A stretch of 5,478 bases of DNA from Caryophanales bacterium UBA1231 (GTDB taxonomy: Bacteria > Bacillota_I > Bacilli_A > ML615J-28 > CAG-313), in NCBI GenBank assembly GCA_002309035.1, contig DBWT01000017.1:1-5478 (forward strand), given 5' to 3'. How positions within the stretch are numbered: the stretch's first letter is position 1; every line of letters begins with the position of its first letter. Under the pieces are notes generated by a model that worked only from the letters and a program-made list of their open reading frames with translations, was not told the DNA's origin and did no database searches. This document shows, one piece after another, positions 1 to 5,478 of this stretch. Position numbers and translations under genes: made by a program.

Positions 1-5
1 TAAAA

Positions 6-10
6 CCTCC
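6..10 (-). promoter_or_regulatory. Shine-Dalgarno site of a gene starting just beyond the left edge
   Basis: Read on the minus strand the window ends in GGAGGTTTTA. GGAGG is a full Shine-Dalgarno core, and the five bases after it are about the right spacing for a start codon at or just past the window edge. This implies another minus-strand gene downstream of the lipoprotein gene. An ATG overlaps the motif at 10-12 and its frame is open to the edge, but that ATG has no ribosome binding site of its own. The gene itself is not visible, so its identity cannot be judged. Confidence 0.5.
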
Positions 11-31
11 ATGATAATAATTAATATTATA

Positions 32-60
32 TTAATTATAGTATAACATATTATAATTAA
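32..60. repeat. 29-bp AT-rich dyad over possible -10 boxes
   Basis: The arms TTAATTATA (32-40) and TATAATTAA (52-60) are exact reverse complements. The symmetry continues inward, so 12 of 14 base pairs match around position 46. On the minus strand, TATAAT boxes lie at 50-55 and 35-40, inside the dyad, and a weak -35-like TCAACA lies at 75-80 (19-base spacer). It could be an operator or a 5' UTR hairpin for the gene that starts beyond the left edge. Such dyads also arise by chance in sequence this AT-rich, so the functional reading is only inference. Confidence 0.35.
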
Positions 61-99
61 AACTTCCATTAAATTGTTGAAAAGATAAAAGTTAATATA

Positions 100-130
100 A
101 AAAGATAAACACAAATAGTGCTTATCTTTT
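100..130 (-). terminator. Rho-independent terminator of the InlB-repeat lipoprotein gene
   Basis: On the minus strand, seven bases after the TAG stop, positions 130-118 (AAAAGATAAGCAC) pair with 112-100 (GTGTTTATCTTTT). This makes a 13-bp stem with one G-U pair and a five-base loop. The 3' arm runs into a T-rich tail. The stem is AT-rich and therefore weak by GC content, but its position and length fit an intrinsic terminator. The plus strand also has a T-rich flank, so it could work in both directions. Confidence 0.68.
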
Positions 131-137
131 ATTTGAA

Positions 138-1364
138 CTATTCCCATTTACCATATAGTTGTAACCAAACTTGTTCACCAGGGACTCCACTTACTGGTTC
201 ACTAAAATCAAATGGATCTGTACATTCTTTATCCTTATACCATCCCATAAACTTATATCCTTCAACATATGGGGCAGGTGGTTCCATCAATAATTCACCA
301 TCTTCTAAATAATCAATCCAATATAAATCATTTTCAGGATGTTGGAAATTATGATATTCCTCTCCATTGATTAATAAATTATAGTGGAATTCAGTATTTG
401 CAACTATAATATTATCTTCTATATTATTGAACTTATATTCATTAGTGTATTTTTCCATCAAATACATACGATACTCATCTGATTCAAAGCTTTCGCCTTC
501 AAAGTCAGGTTCTATTTCATTCATTGTTAGCCCTTCACTCAATTTACCTAGTGATTCTTCAATAGTAAACATAATTAGTGAATCTATACTAAGAAAATAC
601 AATTCTTCCAAAAAATCCTTAAAGTGTTTGCTGTAAACAAATGTTTGATCTTGACCATCAGAATAAAAACTCATAATACGCTGCTCATTATAGGTTTCAG
701 AATTATAGTTACTGATATATTTAATAACTCTAAGAGCAACCGTATAAAATTTCTTCGATTCGTGAAGATAGGATTCAATTGAGGATGATAGAAAATCCTG
801 TTTAGAATACGTTTTAATAAAATGAAGAATTTTAGTTTCAATATCAGCATAGTTACATATATAAATAGGTTTTCCTTTAATTACACAGCAAAACGCTTCG
901 AGATTCACATGGTGAGAATTTACATATACTTTTTTCAATCCATAATCTTTTTTTCTTGTGTCGAAAAGTTCAGCACCATTTGGTCCAAAATAACACTTTG
1001 CGCCAATAGAATGTGACTCTAGCATTAAAGATTTCTTTTCAGTATATATTGTTTCATACAGAGGATTTTTGGAAAAAATTGACGTACTATAACATTCATA
1101 TGGAGCTCCCAGCCCCATTACAGGGTGACCATTAATATGCTGAGGAATCACAATTATTCCATCATTAATGGCTGCTTTTCTAATTCCGACAACTTGATAA
1201 TAACCATCTGTTCTTAAACAAACTAATAATCCATCAATATTTTTCATCTTTCCATATGATTCTCCCCAGTAACTTGGGCTAATATCAAAATTAACATGTA
1301 AACATGAAGTCAAAAAGCAAGAAAGAAACATAATAAGTAAAATATATATTTTTCTCATATTCAT
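138..1364 (-). CDS. Lipoprotein with LRR_5-like N-terminal part and C-terminal InlB-type repeat
   Basis: A 408-residue surface lipoprotein of unknown function. The start at 1364 (MNMRK) is chosen because AAGGAGG lies five bases upstream; a longer frame starting with TTG at 1412 would translate through that site. Residues 4-21 form a lipoprotein signal peptide with lipobox L18-T-S-C21, so the mature protein should be lipid-anchored outside the membrane. Residues 54-86 (GYYQVVGI, then IVIPQHINGHPV) and about 143-160 (LKKVYV, EAF) resemble degenerate BspA-type LRR_5 repeats. Residues about 165-335 are charged, probably helical and not recognised. Residues about 323-408 fit one Listeria-Bacteroides (Flg_new/InlB B) repeat: YWIDYLEDG, PPAPYVEGYKFMGWY, FDFSEPV, and a final LYGKWE. 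These repeats usually act as spacers or in protein contacts at the cell surface. It has its own promoter and terminator, so it is not part of the pot operon. The lipoprotein and the repeat are well supported; the LRR_5 reading is tentative. Confidence 0.85.
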   Translation of the reverse strand: MNMRKIYILLIMFLSCFLTSCLHVNFDISPSYWGESYGKMKNIDGLLVCLRTDGYYQVVGIRKAAINDGIIVIPQHINGHPVMGLGAPYECYSTSIFSKNPLYETIYTEKKSLMLESHSIGAKCYFGPNGAELFDTRKKDYGLKKVYVNSHHVNLEAFCCVIKGKPIYICNYADIETKILHFIKTYSKQDFLSSSIESYLHESKKFYTVALRVIKYISNYNSETYNEQRIMSFYSDGQDQTFVYSKHFKDFLEELYFLSIDSLIMFTIEESLGKLSEGLTMNEIEPDFEGESFESDEYRMYLMEKYTNEYKFNNIEDNIIVANTEFHYNLLINGEEYHNFQHPENDLYWIDYLEDGELLMEPPAPYVEGYKFMGWYKDKECTDPFDFSEPVSGVPGEQVWLQLYGKWE

Positions 1365-1369
1365 TATTC

Positions 1370-1376
1370 CCTCCTT
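1370..1376 (-). promoter_or_regulatory. Shine-Dalgarno site that fixes the lipoprotein start
   Basis: AAGGAGG on the minus strand lies five bases before the ATG at 1364, which is optimal spacing. A second in-frame ATG at 1358 is eleven bases away and less likely. The site rules out the upstream TTG at 1412, which has no ribosome binding site and would place this motif inside the coding sequence (as Lys-Glu-Gly). Confidence 0.85.
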
Positions 1377-1475
1377 CTTCTTTCTGAATATCCACAATAT
1401 GTACATACCCAAAATCTACATTTTCATATATTAATTATATATAATATAATATTTTATTTAAAAAATCTATGACTC

Positions 1476-1504
1476 ATTATATTATATTATAGTATATTTG
1501 TCAA
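1476..1504 (-). promoter_or_regulatory. Consensus sigma-70/SigA promoter of the lipoprotein gene
   Basis: On the minus strand, TTGACA at 1504-1499 is followed by a 17-base spacer and TATAAT at 1481-1476. All twelve consensus bases and the spacing are ideal for the housekeeping sigma factor. Transcription should begin near 1469, giving an AT-rich 5' UTR of about 105 bases before the ATG at 1364. The -35 box lies only 12 bases past the pot operon terminator stem, so the two units are separated very compactly. A second TATAAT at 1491-1486 is too close to the -35 box to be used with it. Confidence 0.85.
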
Positions 1505-1516
1505 TCACATGGATAA

Positions 1517-1545
1517 AATAGACCTCTCATTGTGAGAGGTCTATT
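1517..1545 (-). terminator. Rho-independent terminator of the pot operon
   Basis: A perfect 13-bp inverted repeat, AATAGACCTCTCA and TGAGAGGTCTATT, encloses a three-base loop (1530-1532). Read on the minus strand the stem ends in CTATT and continues TTATCC, a short U-rich tail. The stem starts one base after the potD stop codon (1547-1549), so the operon mRNA has almost no 3' UTR. The U-tract is modest, but the GC-richer stem core and the position after the last gene make termination likely. Confidence 0.88.
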
Positions 1546-1546
1546 A

Positions 1547-3016
1547 TTATTGATTATTTGTCTTCTTTTCTTTTTTAGCTCTTAAGCGTCTTTCAAAGTA
1601 TGCTTTTTTGCTAAATAAGGCAATAACAGCACATAACACAACAAATAATATTAAAGCAAGAATTAAGGCAAGTGGTGCTTTATTAGCTCTAAAATTAATC
1701 CACATTTGAAGAACCTTTTCGTTTTGTTCTTCGAAGTCTTGCATAACTCCACATCTATTTAACGTTTCTTCATCAGGGTATTGTGTTGAAAATTGACGAC
1801 CAATATATGATTCTTCAATTTGAATTAATGCTTTTCCTTCTGATAAATAGTCTTCACTTAAAGTGTCGCCAAAGAAGAATGATAAATCAAATTCAACAAA
1901 GTTATAGTCTTCAAGGTTTTCACCTTCTTCAAGTGAATCTATACCATACCATTCACTAATTAATTCATATATTGCATCTCCAGCAATAGGTGATGTGTAA
2001 CCTATTTCATCCATATTTAATTTAGCCATTTCTGGTTGTGAAATGTAATTAATGAAGGAAAGTGCTAATTCCTGATCAGCACCTTTTGGTGTTACCCAGC
2101 CATCAAACCAAACATTTCCACCTTCTTCGGGCACAATATATCTTAATTCAATATCTTCTTCTTCTGCAAGATCAATTGAGTATACCGCATCGCCACTCCA
2201 TGCAAGATTCATTGATATTTTGCCAGTAACGATATCACCTTTTGCTGAATCAACTTCTAAACCGAATAGATTTGGTTTCATTTTTCGAAGTTCTATTTCG
2301 GCTTTTTTGATATCTTCATCGCTTCTTCTATTAATAACATCTTGAATTAGAGCGTTGTATGAAGGATCTAAATTATCATGTTCATTAAGTTCATCGATAT
2401 TAGCTAAGATTTGTGCAACACAATAGGAGTCACGAACAGAATCTTTTAAAGACATCATGCCCTTGAATTCAGGTTTAATAAAATCTAGCCAAGATGTAAC
2501 TTCATAATAATAATTGCCATCTTCATCAATTTCATCTAATGCTTCACCTAAGTTTTCAGGATTATAAATAATACCTAATGTGCCCCACATATAGCATGCG
2601 GCATAATTAGACCAACTTAATCCATCAGATAATTTGTTAGTATCATATATATTTTTAATATATGGTGAAACATTTCCAAAATAAATATCTAAATTATAAT
2701 TTTCTAAATCAAATGGATCTAACATTCCTTCTCTTTGCATCTTTTGAATCATATAATCACTTGGACAACAGAGATCATAGTGTGTTTTGCCACTTCTTAA
2801 AGTATTATACATTGATTCATTTGTTTCAAATGTATCATAGACAACTTCAATTTCTTCACCATAGTTTTCTTGAAACCAATCTTTAAAACCATCTAATACT
2901 TCTTCATTAATGTAGTCAACACAATTGTATATTTTAATTGTTCTAATGTTTTTACCACAAGAAGTTAGAAGAATAAGAAATAAGAAAAATACTAAAAAAC
3001 TTAAATACTTTTTCAT
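1547..3016 (-). CDS. potD: Spermidine/putrescine-binding lipoprotein PotD with extra C-terminal membrane helix
   Basis: The extracellular substrate-binding subunit that delivers polyamine to PotB/PotC. The signal peptide has lipobox L17-T-S-C20. PotD-family landmarks follow in order: IKIYNCVDYI (27-36), ETNESMY (64-70), CPSDYMI (84-90), EGMLDPFD (96-103), TSWLDFIKPEFKG (174-186), DSVRD (192-196), LAWSGDA (271-277), EGGNVWFD (298-305) and IGYTSP (338-343). From recall of E. coli PotD, Y35, S86, Y88, W273, W303, D305 and Y340 match ligand-site positions, but the usual Trp of the NW motif is Cys32. At 489 residues it is about 140 longer than E. coli PotD (348), mainly through an extra segment at about 345-415 and a C-terminal hydrophobic helix (447-468) followed by a tail with nine Lys/Arg. 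The start overlaps the potC stop in ATGA and is preceded by AAGGGGG with a seven-base spacer. It is the last gene of the operon. The polyamine assignment rests on family and context; the exact polyamine is unknown. Confidence 0.93.
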   Translation of the reverse strand: MKKYLSFLVFFLFLILLTSCGKNIRTIKIYNCVDYINEEVLDGFKDWFQENYGEEIEVVYDTFETNESMYNTLRSGKTHYDLCCPSDYMIQKMQREGMLDPFDLENYNLDIYFGNVSPYIKNIYDTNKLSDGLSWSNYAACYMWGTLGIIYNPENLGEALDEIDEDGNYYYEVTSWLDFIKPEFKGMMSLKDSVRDSYCVAQILANIDELNEHDNLDPSYNALIQDVINRRSDEDIKKAEIELRKMKPNLFGLEVDSAKGDIVTGKISMNLAWSGDAVYSIDLAEEEDIELRYIVPEEGGNVWFDGWVTPKGADQELALSFINYISQPEMAKLNMDEIGYTSPIAGDAIYELISEWYGIDSLEEGENLEDYNFVEFDLSFFFGDTLSEDYLSEGKALIQIEESYIGRQFSTQYPDEETLNRCGVMQDFEEQNEKVLQMWINFRANKAPLALILALILFVVLCAVIALFSKKAYFERRLRAKKEKKTNNQ

Positions 3017-3843
3017 CTTCTTGCCCCCTTATTCTTTTTCTTAGTTGAGACATTAACAATAATTAAAACAGTTAATGTGATAACAACAATAATTGTTGAA
3101 AGTGCTCTTAGAGTTGGAGGGATTGCACCACGTTTTGATGTTACACCATAAACATAAGTTGAAAGTGTCACAAATGAATTATCTCTTGTAAATGCTGTAA
3201 TGATATAATCATCAAGTGAAAGTGTAACCGCAAGAACAAAGCCTGATATAATACCAGATGCAATTTGTGGAATAATAATTGTAAACAATGCTTTTGTAGG
3301 TTTTGCACCTAAATCAAGAGCAGCTTCGTATGTATTAGGATCCATTTGTTTAAGTTTAGGTGTTATCGATAACACAACAAAAGGAACAGTTAATACAACG
3401 TGACCAATTAAAAGAGTAATAAAATTAAAACGAATACCAATGAAAACAAAAAGAATCGTAAGTGATAATGCTGTAATAATTTCAGGATTAAGAATAGGGA
3501 TTTGACCACCTAATTCATAAAGCCCACGCATTCTTCTTTTGCTGTAAAAAATACCTATAGCACCAAGTGTGCCTAAAATAGTTGAAACAAATGCACTAGA
3601 TAATGCAATTAAAATAGTGTTTTTGAATGCAGTAATAACAGTTTCACCATCATCACCGACAAATAATTCTTTATATAGATTAAAATTAACATTTTCAAAA
3701 GTTAATAATTGTTTAAAATCAATATAATCAAAATCAACAAAACTGAAAATGAAAAGAAGAATGATTGGTGCATACATTAAAATTAACATGAAATAAATGA
3801 AACATCTAGTTAGCACTCTTCTTAATTTAATGTTTCTTACCAT
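3013..3843 (-). CDS. potC: Spermidine/putrescine ABC transporter permease PotC
   Basis: One of the two membrane subunits forming the polyamine channel. At 276 residues it has the normal family length. Hydrophobic segments lie at about 12-34, 71-98, 114-137, 139-160, 189-210 and 244-266, fitting six helices. The cytoplasmic coupling loop is YEAALDLGAKP (172-182) followed by IIIPQI, the EAA motif that contacts the ATPase. The following LSLDDYIITAF (208-218) and TLRALSTI (244-251) are typical of PotC rather than PotB. The start overlaps the end of potB by seven bases, with AGAGGTGG just upstream inside potB. The stop TGA shares bases with the potD ATG, so translation of the two is probably coupled. 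Nothing in it looks damaged. Confidence 0.95.
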   Translation of the reverse strand: MVRNIKLRRVLTRCFIYFMLILMYAPIILLFIFSFVDFDYIDFKQLLTFENVNFNLYKELFVGDDGETVITAFKNTILIALSSAFVSTILGTLGAIGIFYSKRRMRGLYELGGQIPILNPEIITALSLTILFVFIGIRFNFITLLIGHVVLTVPFVVLSITPKLKQMDPNTYEAALDLGAKPTKALFTIIIPQIASGIISGFVLAVTLSLDDYIITAFTRDNSFVTLSTYVYGVTSKRGAIPPTLRALSTIIVVITLTVLIIVNVSTKKKNKGARR

Positions 3844-4649
3844 AATCCACCTCTACCTACTTCTTCTTTGTCCATATTACGTGTAACGAACATGAAGACT
3901 AAAATAATAACAAGTAAGATTAAGGCAACAAATGAACCTAAATTCCATAAGCCTTGATCGAAGTATAATTGAATAGTATTACCAATCAATGATATTTGTC
4001 TTTCGCCCATAACGTCACTAATTACATAGCTTGACATTGTTGGCATGAAAACCATCATAGCAGCAGATATTACACCAGGAAGTGTAGATGGTAATATTAC
4101 TTTAATAAATGTTTGAACTTTATTAGCCCCTAAATCTTGGCTTGCTTCAACTAATGATCTATCTAATTTAAGCATAGTTGAATAAAGTGGAAGAATAGTA
4201 AAAGGTAAATAGTTATATACCATACCAATCATTGTAGCAATATATGGATGGTCACCACCTTTTAAACCAATTGAATAAAGTAAATCACGAGTAGCCGCAG
4301 TTCTTAAAACGAAGTTAATCCACATTGGCATAATAAATAATAATACAACCGCATAACTAAATTTCAATTCTTTTTTAGCTAAGATATATGCGATAGGATA
4401 TCCAATAAGTAAACAAAGAATCGTATTTCCTAAACCAATAGCTAAACTTATCAAAAATGTATGCCAGTTGTAACCATTAGAGAAAAATGTTGTTAAGTTA
4501 TCAATGGAAATAACAGTTTTACCAGTTACAGGATTTGTTTTTGTAAAAGCATAAAAGACAATTAAAAGCATTGGAATGACAACAAATAAAATTAAGAAAA
4601 TACCGTAAGGTATAGCTAAAAACTTACGTTGAAACTTAATCTTTGACAT
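3837..4649 (-). CDS. potB: Spermidine/putrescine ABC transporter permease PotB
   Basis: The partner permease of PotC. It has 270 residues, with a first helix at about 13-35, further helices at about 65-91, 98-115, 137-158 and 186-208, and a last one at about 238-256. The EAA coupling loop is EASQDLGANK (168-177) ending in VILP (184-187). The segment FMPTMSSYVISDVMG (201-215), then LIGNTIQ, matches the PotB pattern in which a phenylalanine-proline helix leads to a conserved LxGN turn. Its start lies inside the last codons of potA (14-base overlap), with AGAGG and AAAGGA just upstream of the ATG; it overlaps potC at the other end. This packing suggests equal-rate synthesis of the membrane subunits. 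Assignment as PotB rather than PotC rests on gene order and the motifs named. Confidence 0.95.
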   Translation of the reverse strand: MSKIKFQRKFLAIPYGIFLILFVVIPMLLIVFYAFTKTNPVTGKTVISIDNLTTFFSNGYNWHTFLISLAIGLGNTILCLLIGYPIAYILAKKELKFSYAVVLLFIMPMWINFVLRTAATRDLLYSIGLKGGDHPYIATMIGMVYNYLPFTILPLYSTMLKLDRSLVEASQDLGANKVQTFIKVILPSTLPGVISAAMMVFMPTMSSYVISDVMGERQISLIGNTIQLYFDQGLWNLGSFVALILLVIILVFMFVTRNMDKEEVGRGGLW

Positions 4650-5478
4650 ATTCCTTTACCTCTTTTTTAAGTTTCAATTTAATGTTTTGAGGCTCAACTT
4701 TTACACTTACAATATCGTGTTCATTCCAAGTATATTCTGTATCTAAAACAAAATCTTCTTCCTCTTCTGTTCTAACAATCACTTGATAGTGGTCACCTTT
4801 ATAGATAAATGAAATAATTTCACCAGTTACACTGCCTTCGTCTAAATTGTCACTAATTTCAATATCAGTTAAATTTATTTCAGCAATGACATCGGCATCA
4901 TATAAATCATACTTATTACCTTTATCATCAACTAAATAGCCTTCTTCATCAACGTGTGAATTTGGAAGTAGTTGTGTGATATCACATTCGAATGCAGCAT
5001 CAGAAATAACAACACGATTTTGTTTATCAATCCATGCATCAGTATATCTATTAACTGTAAATTCTTTTTTCATAATATGAATATTAAATGGCACAATATC
5101 AAAACCGGTTGTTACACCCTCATCAATAGATTCAGTTGTTTGGATAACTACTTCGTTTTTACCAACCATCATAATATATTCATAATAAGTGCCTTTAAAT
5201 GTTTTAGATACAATTTTACCTTTTACTTTACCATTTTGAGACAAAATAACATCTTCAGGACGAATAACAACATCAACTTTTTCATTTAATGGGAATTCAT
5301 CGACACATTCAAAATTTGTATTTAAGAAACGAACTAATCTGTCGCCAACCATTGTTCCAGAATATATATTACTTTCACCGATGAAGTCAGCAACAAAGGC
5401 GTTTGCAGGTTCATTATAAATTGCTTCTGGTGTACCAATTTGTTGAATCATACCATCTTTCATAACAACAATTGTATC
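4636..5478 (-). CDS. potA: Spermidine/putrescine ABC transporter ATPase PotA, C-terminal part (cut by right edge)
   Basis: The cytoplasmic ATPase that powers the importer. Only the last 280 residues are visible. The frame is open to the right edge, so the Met at 5463 is internal and about 200-220 N-terminal residues with the Walker A, Q-loop, signature and Walker B motifs are missing. The visible part begins DTIVVMKDGMIQQIGTP, then YNEPANAFVADFIGESN, the typical end of the PotA nucleotide-binding domain. A TOBE_2-like regulatory domain follows (RPEDVILS, then KGKIVSKTFKGTYYEY, PFNIHI; bases 5068-5280). After a linker of about 60 residues with no recognised motif there is a second similar stretch (TGEIISFIYKGDHYQV, EPQNIKLK; bases 4666-4887). 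About 243 residues follow FIGESN, against roughly 110-135 in usual PotA proteins. It heads the visible operon, and its 3' end carries the potB ribosome binding site. The operon promoter lies outside the window. Confidence 0.93.
   Translation of the reverse strand, partial: DTIVVMKDGMIQQIGTPEAIYNEPANAFVADFIGESNIYSGTMVGDRLVRFLNTNFECVDEFPLNEKVDVVIRPEDVILSQNGKVKGKIVSKTFKGTYYEYIMMVGKNEVVIQTTESIDEGVTTGFDIVPFNIHIMKKEFTVNRYTDAWIDKQNRVVISDAAFECDITQLLPNSHVDEEGYLVDDKGNKYDLYDADVIAEINLTDIEISDNLDEGSVTGEIISFIYKGDHYQVIVRTEEEEDFVLDTEYTWNEHDIVSVKVEPQNIKLKLKKEVKEYVKD

Noticed and set aside
10..12. ATG on the minus strand as start of the gene at the left edge
   Set aside because: No ribosome binding site precedes it, whereas the overlapping GGAGG is well placed to serve a start at or past the window edge.
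118..1016. Short plus-strand open frames opposite the lipoprotein gene
   Set aside because: They lack Shine-Dalgarno sites and recognisable motifs, and they lie antisense to a well-supported gene; they look like by-products of AT-rich sequence.
1398..1407. Perfect 10-bp palindrome TATGTACATA in the lipoprotein 5' UTR
   Set aside because: The symmetry stops at ten bases, and it lies about 70 bases downstream of the -10 box. This is within chance in AT-rich DNA, and there is no second copy in the region to support an operator.
1365..1412. Longer lipoprotein starting at TTG 1412 (MGMYILWIF...)
   Set aside because: It has no ribosome binding site, adds charged residues ahead of the signal peptide, and would translate through the perfect AAGGAGG that serves the ATG at 1364.
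2662..2886. Plus-strand open frame opposite potD
   Set aside because: It is antisense to conserved PotD motifs, and has no upstream signals or recognisable features.
3013..3016. Mycoplasma-type code with TGA as tryptophan, giving a potC-potD fusion
   Set aside because: Reading through the TGA meets a TAA a few codons later in that frame, tryptophans are encoded by TGG, and potD has its own start, ribosome binding site and signal peptide.
4972..5289. 105-codon plus-strand open frame opposite potA
   Set aside because: It is rich in Asn, Ile and Phe as expected from reading AT-rich coding sequence backwards, has no ribosome binding site, and lies wholly antisense to conserved PotA sequence.
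1..5478. tRNA, rRNA, CRISPR array, insertion sequence or riboswitch
   Set aside because: None was recognised on either strand by eye: no long repeats, no transposase-like frames, and the two non-coding gaps are under 190 bases and are explained by promoter and terminator signals.

Overview
The window is an AT-rich, tightly packed bacterial segment in which every supported gene lies on the minus strand, so the order of transcription runs from right to left. Low GC, strong Shine-Dalgarno sites, lipoprotein signal peptides and a C-terminal InlB-type (Listeria-Bacteroides) repeat point to a low-GC Firmicutes or Tenericutes-like bacterium, perhaps a gut Bacilli, Erysipelotrichia or RF39-type lineage. 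The lineage is inference. Tryptophan is encoded by TGG, and potC ends at a TGA that overlaps the potD start, so the standard bacterial code fits better than the Mycoplasma code.

Right and centre (5478 to 1547): a polyamine (spermidine/putrescine) ABC importer operon in the order potA-potB-potC-potD. potA is cut by the right edge and lacks its nucleotide-binding core. The genes overlap by 14, 7 and 4 bases, so they are probably translationally coupled. PotA is the cytoplasmic ATPase, PotB and PotC are the two six-helix permease subunits, each with an EAA coupling loop, and PotD is the extracellular binding lipoprotein. A perfect 13-bp hairpin one base after the potD stop ends the unit.

Left (1546 to 1): an independent transcription unit. 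A perfect-consensus promoter (TTGACA, 17-base spacer, TATAAT) drives a 408-residue lipoprotein that has a degenerate BspA/LRR_5-like N-terminal part, an unrecognised middle and one C-terminal InlB-type repeat. It is followed by its own hairpin terminator. The last 60 bases hold a Shine-Dalgarno site, -10-like boxes and a 29-bp dyad, which suggests that another minus-strand gene starts just beyond the left edge.

This is mainly a recognisable transporter, not a wholly new system. The points that depart from the textbook form are a PotA C-terminus about 110 residues longer than usual with two TOBE-like modules, and a PotD that carries both an N-terminal lipid anchor and a C-terminal membrane helix, with cysteine in place of the conserved ligand-stacking tryptophan.
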